A DNA stretch of 64,000 nucleotides from Bosea sp. 685 (GCF_031884435.1 NZ_CP134779.1:3658001-3722000); one strand, 5' to 3'. Positions 1-8,888 are shown, counted from the stretch's first letter. Numbers and translations are program-made. The notes: a model not told the origin generated them from the sequence alone.

Positions 1-930
1 GTGCGCCTTACCAATCTGGACATGGACGCCCTGCGCAGCTTCAGCGTCGGCATGGAGGCAGGGTCCTTTGCCCAGGCGGCCGCCCGGCTGGGCCGGTCGA
101 CCTCGGCGGTCAGCGCACAGCTCAAGAAGCTCGAAGAGCAGGCTGGCGTGACGTTGGTGCGCAAATCGGGACGCGGACTGACCCTGACCGATAGCGGCGA
201 AGTGCTTCTGTCCTATGCAAGGCGACTGCTCGACCTCAACGACGAGGCGATGAGCGCGGTACGGGGCGTGGAACTGGAGGGCTGGATCAGGTTCGGACTT
301 CAAGAGGATTTCGGTGAAACCGTTCTGCCGCAGGTGCTCGGTCGCTTCGCGCGCGCCCATCCCAAAGTCAGGATCGAGGGACGGATCGCGCGCAACAGCG
401 AACTCAAGGACAGGATCGCCTCAGGGCATCTCGATCTCGCGCTTGCCTGGGACGATGGCTCCCCGTCCGTCAGCGCCGATCGGATCGCCACCGTACCGCT
501 ATGCTGGCTGGGTGCGGCAGACCGTGAGCGTGTATGGCACCCAGATGGCCGTGAACCCCTGCCGCTTGCTGCCCTGGAAGCGCCGTGCCTCCTGCGCACC
601 ATCGCCTGCGAGCATCTCGACAGGCAGGGCCTTGCCTGGCGTATCGCCTTTGTCAGCCCGAGCCTCGCTGGACTTTGGGCGGCCACCGCTGCTGGACTGG
701 GCATCGCCTTGCGCACGCCGATTGGACAACCGCAATCCATCCGGCAGCTTGAGCCGCGATCTCACGGCCTGCCGGACTTGCCGTCACTCGGCCTGGCGCT
801 CTTTCGAGCCGGAAAAGACCCCGGCCCTTTGACCGCGCATCTGGCCGCGATCATCCGGCAGGCTCTTTGGGAAACCTTGCCCGCGGAATGGCTGACACAG
901 CATGCCATCGAACAGTTGCCTGCTGCCTGA
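1..930 (+). CDS. LysR-family transcriptional regulator
   Basis: The N-terminal 60 residues form a winged helix-turn-helix of the LysR type (FAQAAARLGRSTSAVSAQL), followed by the linker helix and a periplasmic-binding-like effector domain that begins near residue 90. Total length of about 309 residues is normal for LTTRs. The GTG at base 1 opens the frame, an ATG lies at 22, and the true start could also be outside the window, so the 5' end is uncertain. It converges on the leftward SDR gene. LysR proteins usually control a divergent neighbour, which here would be outside the window. The effector is unknown. Confidence 0.9.
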   Translation: MRLTNLDMDALRSFSVGMEAGSFAQAAARLGRSTSAVSAQLKKLEEQAGVTLVRKSGRGLTLTDSGEVLLSYARRLLDLNDEAMSAVRGVELEGWIRFGLQEDFGETVLPQVLGRFARAHPKVRIEGRIARNSELKDRIASGHLDLALAWDDGSPSVSADRIATVPLCWLGAADRERVWHPDGREPLPLAALEAPCLLRTIACEHLDRQGLAWRIAFVSPSLAGLWAATAAGLGIALRTPIGQPQSIRQLEPRSHGLPDLPSLGLALFRAGKDPGPLTAHLAAIIRQALWETLPAEWLTQHAIEQLPAA

Positions 931-1107
931 TGTCTCATGGCGTTGCCGGCTTGGGTCTTTGACTTGGCGTGCAACCGCAACCCCAACCGTCGCCCGATAT
1001 GAGCGGCCCTGCGATCGCAAATCCGCCGGATCGAATGCGATCGATTTGCCCACACCTCCCCAGCGCGTTGCTGCCTATCATGTCGGCCGCCACGCGCTGC
1101 GTGGATC

Positions 1108-1854
1108 TCAGACAAGCGATGTTGGCGTCACGATGATCTCGTTCACGCAGACATGACGCGGCAGCGTCGCGACGTGCAGCACAAGGCCGGCGATGTCCTC
1201 GGGGCGAAGCATCCGTGCCCGCACCTCATCGCTCATCTTGACTGGCCTCTTGTCCATCAGGGGTGTCAGCGTGTCGCCCGGTGAGAGCACGCAGGAGCGG
1301 ATGCCGTGCACGCCATGCTCGATATTGATCGCGTGGCTCATGGCGACAACGCCGCTCTTGGCAGCCGTATAGACCGGGCCGGGCCCAGCGCTCAGGACAT
1401 GGGCTGCCAGCGAGCCGATATGGATGAGCACGCCGCCGCCCTGCGCCTGCATGATCGGCAGCACTGCCCGCGAGAGCTGGAGCGCGCCGCGCAGATTGGC
1501 GTCGAGCAGCAGGTCGACCGAATCCGCGGTCAGCTTGGACCAGGAACGGTCGGGAATGTTGGTGCCGGCATTGCTGACCAATATGTCGAGCGAACGGCCG
1601 GCGAGCAGCGCCAGGGACCTCTCAATGGCTGCGACATCGGCCACGTCGGCGGGGGCGACGATCGCTTCGCCGCCTTCGCCCGCGATCCGGGCGGCGAGCT
1701 GCTCCAGCGGTTCCGAGCGGCGCCCGGTCAGCGCGACCGTCGCGCCGGCACGGCTCAGGGCGAGCGCCGTGGCCTCCCCGATGCCACTGGCGGCACCCGT
1801 CACCCAGGCGGTCTTGCCGACAAGGACCTTCCCGGTCGCGCTCACAACGGCCAC
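1108..1854 (-). CDS. SDR-family oxidoreductase, candidate fructuronate reductase
   Basis: Classical short-chain dehydrogenase of 248 residues with the nucleotide-binding TGAASGIG motif near residue 20, the NAG motif near 90, and the catalytic Ser and YTAAK pair. Its start overlaps the end of uxuA by 13 bases, so it is the last gene of the leftward sugar-acid operon. Position next to mannonate dehydratase suggests it interconverts D-fructuronate and D-mannonate, as SDR enzymes do in several hexuronate and L-gulonate pathways. That assignment is inference from context; the fold and cofactor class are directly supported. Other sugar-acid or polyol substrates are possible. Confidence 0.85.
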   Translation of the reverse strand: MAVVSATGKVLVGKTAWVTGAASGIGEATALALSRAGATVALTGRRSEPLEQLAARIAGEGGEAIVAPADVADVAAIERSLALLAGRSLDILVSNAGTNIPDRSWSKLTADSVDLLLDANLRGALQLSRAVLPIMQAQGGGVLIHIGSLAAHVLSAGPGPVYTAAKSGVVAMSHAINIEHGVHGIRSCVLSPGDTLTPLMDKRPVKMSDEVRARMLRPEDIAGLVLHVATLPRHVCVNEIIVTPTSLV

Positions 1855-3038
1855 CCATGCTCGTCGGCCAGCGCCGTCATCACGCCCCGCAACTCGGCCA
1901 GGCCACGCAGGCGGCCAATCGCCGGATAGCCGGGAAAGGTTGGCTTGCCGATGTCGTCGAGCAGTTCGTGACCGTGGTCGGAGCGGAACGGGATGCGCCA
2001 GTCGGCTCGCCCGGCGGCCTTGCGCCTGGCCTGCTCGCGAAGCAGGACACGAACGACCGCGACCATGTTGGTATCGCCACCGAGGTGATCGGCTTCCATG
2101 AAGGATCCGTCGGGATCGTTGGCGACGTTGCGCAGGTGCGCGAAGTGGATCCGATCGGCGAAGCGCTCGGCAATAGCAACGGGATCATTCTTCGGATTGG
2201 CACCGAGGGAACCAGTGCAGAAGGTCAAGCCGTTGGAAGGGCTGTCGACGGCGGTGAGGATTGCCTCCAAATCTTCCGTCGAGCCGGCGATACGGGGAAG
2301 CCCCAGTAGAGACCGCGGCGGGTCATCAGGATGGATCGCCATGCGAATGCCGACCTTCTCCGCAGTGGGAATGATCGCCTTCAGGAAGCGGATGAGATTG
2401 TCTCGGAGCTGCTCGCGGCCCACGCCGTGATAGCGCTTGAGCATGCCGCGCAGCCCCTCGATATCGTAACGATCGAAGGCGCCCGGCAAACCTGCCATGA
2501 TCGTCGAAAGCAGGCGGTCGCGGTCAGCTTGCGTCGAGGCGTCGAACCAGGCCTTGGCGCGCGCCAGAACCTCTTCGGAGACGTCCATCTCCGCACCCTC
2601 GCGCCGCAGCATGAAGCAGTCGAAGGCTGCGAACTCATGCGCGTTGAAGCGCAGGGCCATGGCGCCGCTCGGCAGCCTGTGCCGCAACACGGTCCGGGCC
2701 CAGTCGAGTACCGGCATGAAGTTGTAGCAGATGATGTGGACGCCGGCCTCGGCGAGATTGACCATCGATTGGCGGAAATTCTCGTAGAGCGGCTCGACAT
2801 CGCCTTCCGCCAGCTTGATCCGCTCATGGATCCAGAGGCTTTCGACGACGCTCCAACGCAGCCCGAGCGCAGGATTGGCAGCGATGGCGTCAAAACGGGC
2901 CCGGATCTGCTCGCGCGTCCAGACTTCACCTGCCGGAACCTCATGCAGGGCCGTCACGAGGCCGGTCGCACCGGTCTGCCGGATGTGATCGAGGGGGATG
3001 ATGTCATTGGGGCCCCACCACCGCCAGGTCTGTTCCAT
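1842..3038 (-). CDS. uxuA: Mannonate dehydratase UxuA
   Basis: The 398-residue product matches the UxuA family in length and sequence. It starts with MEQTWRWWGPND and carries the conserved FHE- and TIM-barrel-type segments, including HPDDPP and the FCTGSLG region. UxuA removes water from D-mannonate to give 2-keto-3-deoxygluconate, feeding the Entner-Doudoroff route. The ATG at 3038 is preceded by GGAGAAAG; an upstream in-frame extension would enter the GntR gene and is unlikely. It sits 28 bases downstream of the GntR gene and overlaps the SDR gene, so the three are co-transcribed. Confidence 0.93.
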   Translation of the reverse strand: MEQTWRWWGPNDIIPLDHIRQTGATGLVTALHEVPAGEVWTREQIRARFDAIAANPALGLRWSVVESLWIHERIKLAEGDVEPLYENFRQSMVNLAEAGVHIICYNFMPVLDWARTVLRHRLPSGAMALRFNAHEFAAFDCFMLRREGAEMDVSEEVLARAKAWFDASTQADRDRLLSTIMAGLPGAFDRYDIEGLRGMLKRYHGVGREQLRDNLIRFLKAIIPTAEKVGIRMAIHPDDPPRSLLGLPRIAGSTEDLEAILTAVDSPSNGLTFCTGSLGANPKNDPVAIAERFADRIHFAHLRNVANDPDGSFMEADHLGGDTNMVAVVRVLLREQARRKAAGRADWRIPFRSDHGHELLDDIGKPTFPGYPAIGRLRGLAELRGVMTALADEHGWPL

Positions 3039-3066
3039 GGTCTCGCGCTTTCTCCGGCAGGCACGT

Positions 3067-3786
3067 TCAAAGGGATTTGGGCGGCGTACCGCCCGGGGGA
3101 GGAGGTGAATCCTCAAAGAACTCGGCGTGATCGACGGCGATCTTCTCCAGCGCGAGCGATGCGCTGTGGAGATGGGTTTCCATCAAGGCCACCGCTCCAT
3201 CGGCATCATGTGCCAGTACGCACTTCACCAGCTGCTCATGCTGATGGAAGATCATTTCGAGCCAGTCCTGGCTTTCCAGCGATAGATAGCGCAGGCGATC
3301 GAGCTGGGTCTTCATCGAGAGAATGAAGTCCCAGACATGCGGATGCCCGGCGATCAGCATGAGCGCCCGATGCAGATCCTCGTCGGAATTGAAGAATCCG
3401 TAATGGTCGTGGCGGCTGATGATGCCGGCCTGCTCCTTCAACAGGCCGTTCAGCACACGCTCCTTCTCGTCCCCCGTCGCGAGCGCGGCGCTGCGGACTG
3501 CGCGGCATTCCACCGTCTGACGCACGAATTGCGCATCGCGGACGGCAGAGAGCTGAATCGGCGCGACGAAGCTGCCGACCTGGGGAACGATGGAAAGCAA
3601 CCCCTCGACGGAGAGGCGGTGAAAGGCCTGGCGGATCGGTGTCCGGCTCAAGCCGTAATGCGCCGCCATCTTGATCTCCGAGAGCGCCTCCCCCGGCCGG
3701 AATTCGCCCTTGAGAATGCGGCCGCTCAAGTCGTCATAGACCTGGGAGACGCTCCAACGAGACTCTGCTTTGGGGACGACGACCAT
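3067..3786 (-). CDS. GntR-family (FadR/FCD) regulator, likely repressor of the sugar-acid operon
   Basis: The 239-residue protein has an N-terminal winged helix (about residues 15-75, with HYGLSRTPIRQAFHRL) and a helical FCD effector domain carrying the expected Asp and His metal ligands (DLHRALMLIAGH; HEQLVKC; HLHSA). It lies within the operon, 6 bases after the ABC ATPase gene and 28 bases before uxuA. FCD-type GntR proteins of uronate clusters (UxuR and ExuR type) are released from DNA by pathway intermediates. The matching palindrome at 7922-7933 in front of the first gene suggests autoregulation of the whole unit; this is inference. Confidence 0.9.
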   Translation of the reverse strand: MVVVPKAESRWSVSQVYDDLSGRILKGEFRPGEALSEIKMAAHYGLSRTPIRQAFHRLSVEGLLSIVPQVGSFVAPIQLSAVRDAQFVRQTVECRAVRSAALATGDEKERVLNGLLKEQAGIISRHDHYGFFNSDEDLHRALMLIAGHPHVWDFILSMKTQLDRLRYLSLESQDWLEMIFHQHEQLVKCVLAHDADGAVALMETHLHSASLALEKIAVDHAEFFEDSPPPPGGTPPKSL

Positions 3787-3792
3787 CAGAGA

Positions 3793-4539
3793 TCAATGAG
3801 CGGCATTGCTGATAGTGCTCAGGAAGCGCCTGGCGCGCTCGCTGCGCGGAGCGGCAAGCATCTCGCGCGGATTGCCCTCCTCGACGATCTTGCCGCCATC
3901 CAGGAAGACCATGCGCGTTCCGACATCGGCGGCAAAGCGGATCTCATGCGTCACGACCAGCATGGTGCGGCCCTCCTCCGCGAGATCACGCATGACAGCG
4001 AGCACCTCGCCGACCGTTTCTGGGTCGAGCGCCGAGGTTGGTTCGTCGAACAGCAGGATATGCGGATTGGTGGCCAGCGCCCGGGCGATGGCGACGCGCT
4101 GCTGCTCGCCGCCGGACATCTGCGCCGGATAGGCGTTGATCCGGTGCGAGAGCCTGACCTTTTCGAACAGCCCGCGCGCCCGCTCCTCGACGGTCTTGCG
4201 GTTCTCGCCATGGACGACGACCGGTGCCAGCATGACGTTCTCCAGCGCCGTTAGATGCGGGTAGAGATTGAAGTGCTGGAAGATCATGCCGATGCGGCGG
4301 CGCACGTCGATGATGCTGCGCTGCTTGGCCTGCACCGGCGTGCCCTCGAAGCGGATGGCACCGCCCTCGATGGTCTCAAGGCCGTTGACGCAGCGCAGCA
4401 GCGTCGACTTGCCGGTGCCGGAGGGGCCGATGAAGCAGACGATCTCGCCTGACTGCACCGAGGTCGAGACGCCATCGAGGATCGTCCTGTCCCCGAAGCG
4501 CTTCACCACATTGTCGAATTGGAGAACGGTGTCGGTCAT
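3793..4539 (-). CDS. Polar-amino-acid-type ABC transporter, ATP-binding subunit
   Basis: A 248-residue ABC ATPase with Walker A GPSGTGKST, Q-loop, signature MSGGEQQRVA, Walker B LLFDEPTSALDPE and a switch His. Length and sequence are typical of the PAAT (GlnQ/HisP) group. The start MTDTVLQF overlaps the upstream permease stop by 4 bases (ATGA), so a longer upstream reading frame is rejected. It energises import by the two permeases and the binding protein encoded just upstream in the same operon. Confidence 0.93.
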   Translation of the reverse strand: MTDTVLQFDNVVKRFGDRTILDGVSTSVQSGEIVCFIGPSGTGKSTLLRCVNGLETIEGGAIRFEGTPVQAKQRSIIDVRRRIGMIFQHFNLYPHLTALENVMLAPVVVHGENRKTVEERARGLFEKVRLSHRINAYPAQMSGGEQQRVAIARALATNPHILLFDEPTSALDPETVGEVLAVMRDLAEEGRTMLVVTHEIRFAADVGTRMVFLDGGKIVEEGNPREMLAAPRSERARRFLSTISNAAH

Positions 4540-5213
4540 TGTCCTGCTCCGGCCGTCATGAGGCGGGTGTTGACGTGGAAGCGCCGTTCGAGCGCAGCCC
4601 CGCCGAGCGAGATGCCGTAGTTGATGAGGAAGTAGATGAGCGCGAGCAGCAGCAGCGGCACGAAGCTGCTGCCCATGGTCTCGCGGATCAGGAGCCCGGT
4701 CTTGGTCAGCTCGACATAGCCGATGATCGAGGCGAGCGAGGATTCCTTCAGCGTCGCGATATAGACGCCCACCGAAGGCGGCAGAATGACGCGCAGCGCC
4801 TGGGGCACGATGACGTGGCGCATCATCTGCCAGTAGGTCATGCCGGCAGCGCGCGCAGCCTCCCACTGGCCCTTGCCGACGCTTTCGAGGCCGGCGCGGA
4901 TGACCTCCGACATCGTCGAGGTCGCATGCAGCGCGAGCGCGATGGTCGTCGCCGCGAAGGGCGAGAGATCGAGCCCGAAGATCAGCGGCACGCCGAAGAA
5001 GACGAAGAACAACACGATCAGAATCGGGAGCGAGCGGAAGAACTCGGTAAACAGCAGCGCCAGCAAGCGCAGCGGCAGGAAGGTGGACATGCGGGCGAGC
5101 GCCACCAGCGTTCCGCCGACCGCGCCGATCAGCAGCGCGAGCCAGGACAGCCAGATCGTGACCAGCGCCGCCTTCAGCAGCAGCGGCGTGTAGGCGAGCA
5201 GTTGCGCGCTCAT
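4536..5213 (-). CDS. Polar-amino-acid-type ABC transporter permease
   Basis: A 225-residue inner-membrane protein with about five hydrophobic segments and the binding-protein-dependent EAA loop (EAARAAGMTYWQMMRHVIVPQALR) that docks the ATPase. It overlaps its neighbours by 4 bases on both sides, which implies translational coupling. It probably forms a heterodimeric pore with the product of the next gene upstream. Substrate is not evident from the sequence. Confidence 0.92.
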   Translation of the reverse strand: MSAQLLAYTPLLLKAALVTIWLSWLALLIGAVGGTLVALARMSTFLPLRLLALLFTEFFRSLPILIVLFFVFFGVPLIFGLDLSPFAATTIALALHATSTMSEVIRAGLESVGKGQWEAARAAGMTYWQMMRHVIVPQALRVILPPSVGVYIATLKESSLASIIGYVELTKTGLLIRETMGSSFVPLLLLALIYFLINYGISLGGAALERRFHVNTRLMTAGAGQ

Positions 5214-5887
5214 CGATAGGCCTCCGGCTGGCGGAACAGCCAGCGCCCGATGGCGATGCGTCCGAGGTTCACGATCTGGCAGAGCACCAGATAGACCACG
5301 GCCGCGATGATGAAGGTCTCGAAGAAACGGAATGACGACGAGCCGACCGTCTGCATCCAGGACGCGACCTCTTCCACCGCCACGGCCGAGGCCAGCGACG
5401 AGGCGAGGATGACGGCGATGAACTGGTTGCCGAGCGGCGCGTAGATGGTGCGGAAGACCTGTGGCAGGATGATGTGACGATAGAGCTGAACCCGCGTGAA
5501 GCCTTGCGAGAAGGCCGCCTCGAACTGGCCCGATGGCACGGCGACGAGGCCGGCGCGGATGATCTCAGCCATGTAACCGGCGCTGTTCAGGGTCAGCCCG
5601 ATCAGCGCGGCATTGAAGGACGACAGTCTCAAGCCGAGCTGCGGCAGGGCGAAATAGACGATGTAGAGAATGACCAGCAGCGGCGTGTTGCGCATCACCT
5701 CGACATAAAGTCCCGCGAAGAAGCGCAGGAGCCGGGAAGTCGAGCGCCGCATCAGCGCGATTCCGGAGCCGATGGCGACGCTCAGCACGATCGCCAGCAG
5801 CGACAGCAGCAAGGTTATCTCCGCGGCGGCCGCGAGGTCGCCGAGATAGGGGTAGATGCTGCGAAACGAAAAGTAATAGGGCTGCAC
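5210..5887 (-). CDS. Polar-amino-acid-type ABC transporter permease
   Basis: A second 225-residue permease of the HisM/GlnP type with the EAA loop (EAAFSQGFTRVQLYRHIILPQVFR) and several membrane segments. It overlaps the following permease by 4 bases and lies about 105 bases after the binding-protein gene, with a hairpin in that gap. Two distinct permeases plus one ATPase and one binding protein make a complete importer. Confidence 0.92.
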   Translation of the reverse strand: MQPYYFSFRSIYPYLGDLAAAAEITLLLSLLAIVLSVAIGSGIALMRRSTSRLLRFFAGLYVEVMRNTPLLVILYIVYFALPQLGLRLSSFNAALIGLTLNSAGYMAEIIRAGLVAVPSGQFEAAFSQGFTRVQLYRHIILPQVFRTIYAPLGNQFIAVILASSLASAVAVEEVASWMQTVGSSSFRFFETFIIAAVVYLVLCQIVNLGRIAIGRWLFRQPEAYR

Positions 5888-5949
5888 CGATCAGGCCTTC
5901 CTGTGCGATAGCGTCGCGAGCGACGCCGGCACGCTCCACCTTGGGAAGC

Positions 5950-5981
5950 GGCGACGCCCGGCTGAAGCGCCAGGCGTCGCC
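5950..5981 (-). terminator. Intra-operon hairpin after the binding-protein gene
   Basis: A perfect 9-bp inverted repeat (GGCGACGCC / GGCGTCGCC) with a 14-base loop lies between the binding protein and the first permease. There is no clear T-tract, so it is better read as an mRNA-stabilising or attenuating stem that raises binding-protein levels over permease levels than as a full terminator. Confidence 0.45.
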
Positions 5982-5993
5982 TCGTTCACGGTA

Positions 5994-6818
5994 TCAGTAC
6001 TTCGCCTGGATCGGCGGCTGCTCGAAGCCGAACCACTTCTGGAACAGCTTCTTGTTGTCGCCCGAGGCATTGAACTGGTCGACGAAGAGGTTGAGCACGC
6101 GCAGCCACTCGGCGTCGCCGGCCGGCGCCCCGATGGCGATCTCGGCGCGGGCAAGGTCGCCCTCGGCCTCGCGCAGCTTGCCCGGATTCTCCTTGATCGC
6201 GTTGCCGTTGTAGAAATTGTCCTCGGCCATCGCGTCGGCCTGGCCGGTCAGCACCGCATTGAGCTCGTCGGCCTGGGTGTTGAAGCGGATGATCTGCGCC
6301 TTCGGCATGTTGAGCGGCACGGCGCGCTCGGCGGTGCCGCCGCGCGAGATCGCGACCTTGATGCCGGCCTCATTGGCCTCGGCAATGGTCTTGTGGGGGC
6401 TGTTCGCCGGCAGCAGCAGGCGCATCGTCGTGACGAGATAGGGGTTGGTGAAGGCGATCGAGGTCGAGCGCTCGACGTTGCGGGTGAAGTCCGCGATGGT
6501 GACGTCGGCCTTGCGGGTCTGCAGCGCGGTGACGCGGGCCGGGATATCGGAGATGATGAACTCCGGCTTGACCTTCAGCGCTTCGGCGAGCCGCTTGGCA
6601 ATGTCGATATCGTAACCTTCCGCCTCGCCGGTCGGCAGCACGCGGCTATAGGGCGGCAGGCTGCCGAGCACCGCGATGCGCAGCGTGCCGCGCTGGACCA
6701 CGCTCTGGAGGATGCCGGGCGCGTTCTGCGCCTGCGCCGGGGCCAGCATGCCGAGGCTGAGCGCACTCGCCGCCGCGAGAGCGCAGAGGGACGTCATAAT
6801 TCCGCGTTTGGACAACAT
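5994..6818 (-). CDS. ABC transporter substrate-binding protein (SBP_bac_3 family)
   Basis: The 274-residue product begins with a signal peptide ending around AQAQN, followed by a family 3 solute-binding fold: RGTLRIAVLGSLPPYS at the mature N-terminus, the GYDIDIAKRLAEAL segment, and the DVTIADFTRN strand. These features are typical of amino-acid-type periplasmic receptors. The surrounding catabolic genes act on sugar acids, so the ligand may be a carboxylated sugar or polyol rather than an amino acid; that is inference. It is encoded directly downstream of the dehydrogenase gene. Confidence 0.92.
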   Translation of the reverse strand: MLSKRGIMTSLCALAAASALSLGMLAPAQAQNAPGILQSVVQRGTLRIAVLGSLPPYSRVLPTGEAEGYDIDIAKRLAEALKVKPEFIISDIPARVTALQTRKADVTIADFTRNVERSTSIAFTNPYLVTTMRLLLPANSPHKTIAEANEAGIKVAISRGGTAERAVPLNMPKAQIIRFNTQADELNAVLTGQADAMAEDNFYNGNAIKENPGKLREAEGDLARAEIAIGAPAGDAEWLRVLNLFVDQFNASGDNKKLFQKWFGFEQPPIQAKY

Positions 6819-6865
6819 TGTTTCTCTCCCTTTTTTTGTGAACTGAGGCCCCGCTTGGCCGGGGG

Positions 6866-7891
6866 CTATTCGTCGAAGGCGAGTTGGACCTTGAGCAGGC
6901 GATCGGGATGCGTCTCGACGAAATCGAAGGCTGCGCGCGCATCGCGTGCAGCGAAGGTTTGTGTGATCATGGCCGCGGGATCGAGGCGGCCGCTTTCAAG
7001 CCAGCCTATGACCTCGGGAATGAGCCGGCGGTTCAGGCGTGAGCCGAACAGCGACAGCTCCTTACGAACGATCTCCTGCTGGCTGACATTGCAGGGCGCC
7101 GGCGAAAAGCCGAGCAACCCGATGCGCCCGGCGGGGCTGGCGACCCGGCAGGCTTCCTCAAGCAGGGCCGGAATGCCCGCGCCGTCGATCACCACCGAAG
7201 GGCCAAGCCCATCCATTTCGGCCTTCACCGTTTCGGGCACGGATCTGGAGGGAGAGTGGATCGTCAAATCCGCGCCAAAGCCCTTGGCGCGCTCCAGACG
7301 CGCCTCATCGATATCGACGACGATGCAGCGGGCGCCCTTCAGCTTGGCGACCTGCAAGACCGTGATGCCGACCGTTCCGGCGCCATAGACCAGCACGGTG
7401 TCCTGGGCATCGCAGCCCGTTGCCGCCAGCACATTGGCGGCGACCGCGAGGGGCTCGGCCAGCGCTGCGACGGCGAACGGGAGGTCGCGCGAGACCTTCA
7501 CCGCGTTCTTGGCGGGAAGGATCGCTTCGCTGCTGAAGCCGCCATCGCGATGGACGCCGATCACCTCGAGATGTGCGCAAACATTGGGTCTGCCGCGACG
7601 GCACGGGTAGCAGTGACCGCAGGCGACGACAGGGTCGGCAACGACATGGTCGCCAACGGCAAGGGCCGAGACGCCTTCGCCGATCGCAACGATCTCGCCA
7701 GCGAATTCATGGCCGATGACCCGGGGATAGCGGGCAAAGGGATTGGAGCCGTGAAGGATATGCATGTCGGAGCCACAGATACCGGCTCGACGGACGCGCA
7801 GTTTCACCTCACCCGGCGCAGGATCCGCCTGAGAACCCGAAACCAGGCTAAGCGCGTGCGGCCGCGCAACGCTGACGGCAATAAGCTCCAT
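6866..7891 (-). CDS. Zn-dependent alcohol dehydrogenase, candidate L-gulonate 5-dehydrogenase
   Basis: A 341-residue medium-chain dehydrogenase with the catalytic zinc site (GICGSDMH and GHEFAGE), the four structural-zinc cysteines (CGHCYPCRRGRPNVC) and the Rossmann glycine motif GAGTVG. It resembles the RspB / L-galactonate and L-gulonate dehydrogenase branch. With uxuA and an SDR downstream, the known L-gulonate route (gulonate to fructuronate to mannonate to KDG) fits, but the substrate is inferred. The start MELIAVSV is preceded by AGGGTGG; an upstream in-frame extension crosses the operator and is rejected. First gene of the operon. Confidence 0.88.
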   Translation of the reverse strand: MELIAVSVARPHALSLVSGSQADPAPGEVKLRVRRAGICGSDMHILHGSNPFARYPRVIGHEFAGEIVAIGEGVSALAVGDHVVADPVVACGHCYPCRRGRPNVCAHLEVIGVHRDGGFSSEAILPAKNAVKVSRDLPFAVAALAEPLAVAANVLAATGCDAQDTVLVYGAGTVGITVLQVAKLKGARCIVVDIDEARLERAKGFGADLTIHSPSRSVPETVKAEMDGLGPSVVIDGAGIPALLEEACRVASPAGRIGLLGFSPAPCNVSQQEIVRKELSLFGSRLNRRLIPEVIGWLESGRLDPAAMITQTFAARDARAAFDFVETHPDRLLKVQLAFDE

Positions 7892-7921
7892 ATCCACCCT
7901 AGATCGTTTTGATAACGTCTT

Positions 7922-7933
7922 CTTGTATACAAG
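7922..7933. promoter_or_regulatory. Likely GntR operator (CTTGTATACAAG)
   Basis: A perfect 12-bp palindrome, CTTGTATACAAG, lies 31-42 bases upstream of the dehydrogenase start. FCD-type GntR regulators commonly bind TTGTATACAA-like sites, and a GntR gene is in the operon. On the minus strand a weak -35/-10 pair (TTGCAG, 17 bases, TAGTAC) sits just upstream, so bound repressor would block the promoter. I saw no second copy within the operon. Confidence 0.65.
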
Positions 7934-8209
7934 TGTACTAGCATTCCAGCCGGCGGCCTGCAAGCCTGCCGGTCGATGGAACGGTCACGCCGCGCCCCCT
8001 CGAATTCACCGAGCCAAAGTCGCTCGGCGCGCCGACTGCAGAGGGCAGACGGGTCGCTCAAGGGCGGGGCTGGTCAGCTTTTTTGGCACACGACGCGCTG
8101 CGGAAATGCTGAGAGATTCATGTAGGGCGCGGTCAGCCGATGCGACGCTAACGCTTTCCCCAGCCTTTTTGTCTACCAGTGCGTTCACCGCGTATCGCTG
8201 GAGAAAACC

Positions 8210-8635
8210 GTGGCCATTCGCGCAATCATTGGCGTCGTAGCTGCTCTTATTATTCTAGGCGCGGCAGAAGTATTTCGGGGTAGGCTCTCGCTTGAAAGGG
8301 CGCTGATCCTGACCGGATATATGATTTTCTTATGTGGATTCTTCGCGCTTTTAGCCTGGGTGATTGCACCGCCGCACAAGCAGGAGCGACCCAGCTTTTT
8401 CCGGAAGGCTTTGACTTCTATCGTCCTCACCCTCGTAGCCGGCTTAGTGGGTTACGCTACGGCTCAACTAGCTCCCCCTTGGCTTGGCGAAATTCTGAGG
8501 AAGAACCCATCCCCACCTCGCCTGTCGGCTCCCTTGGTTCCGGCACCCGACCTGACTCAGGTCCCGCCATATTCGAATGGGTCCGATTTGCAGGGACTGA
8601 CACAGCACGATCCGAAGGCGGCGGAAAAGCCGTAA
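8210..8635 (+). CDS. Hypothetical membrane protein
   Basis: A 141-residue protein starting at GTG with GGAGA six bases upstream. It shows three hydrophobic helices (about residues 5-20, 32-52 and 65-85) and a Pro-rich, polar C-terminus. I do not recognise a family. G+C is visibly lower than in neighbouring housekeeping genes (about 52% in 8221-8280 by hand count). The preceding gap (7934-8209) shows no other gene. It heads a small run of rightward unknowns. Confidence 0.6.
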   Translation: MAIRAIIGVVAALIILGAAEVFRGRLSLERALILTGYMIFLCGFFALLAWVIAPPHKQERPSFFRKALTSIVLTLVAGLVGYATAQLAPPWLGEILRKNPSPPRLSAPLVPAPDLTQVPPYSNGSDLQGLTQHDPKAAEKP

Positions 8636-8703
8636 GTCCCCTTCCCGCGACGGCCGTTCGCTTTGCGTTGGAGCGCGCGGCATCCCGAGCCCGAGGCAGA
8701 ACC

Positions 8704-8877
8704 TTGAAAAGGTCGACAAAGATCGCCTTTGCCGTAACCCTCATGGCGGCAGCATGGTGGGGCTATTGGGCTGGGTGGACGATGCTATACGGCAATGATT
8801 GGATAGACCGCTGTGCCGACGGGTCTCATCGCGACTACATCGTTGATGCCGATGCGCGGCGCAAATCTTGCGAATGA
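8704..8877 (+). CDS. Small membrane-anchored hypothetical protein
   Basis: A possible 57-residue protein beginning with TTG at 8704 (LKRSTKIAFAVTL) with one hydrophobic N-terminal helix followed by a polar tail containing two cysteines. There is a purine-rich stretch upstream (GAGGCAGA) but the start codon is weak. It would be followed after 11 bases by the next secreted protein. No family is recognised; it may not be expressed. Confidence 0.35.
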   Translation: MKRSTKIAFAVTLMAAAWWGYWAGWTMLYGNDWIDRCADGSHRDYIVDADARRKSCE

Positions 8878-8888
8878 CCGGGAGCAGA

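Noticed and set aside
2331..4254. Long rightward open frames across uxuA, GntR and the ABC ATPase
   Set aside because: They are antisense shadows of high-G+C genes with clear family matches on the minus strand and lack RBS or protein-like composition.
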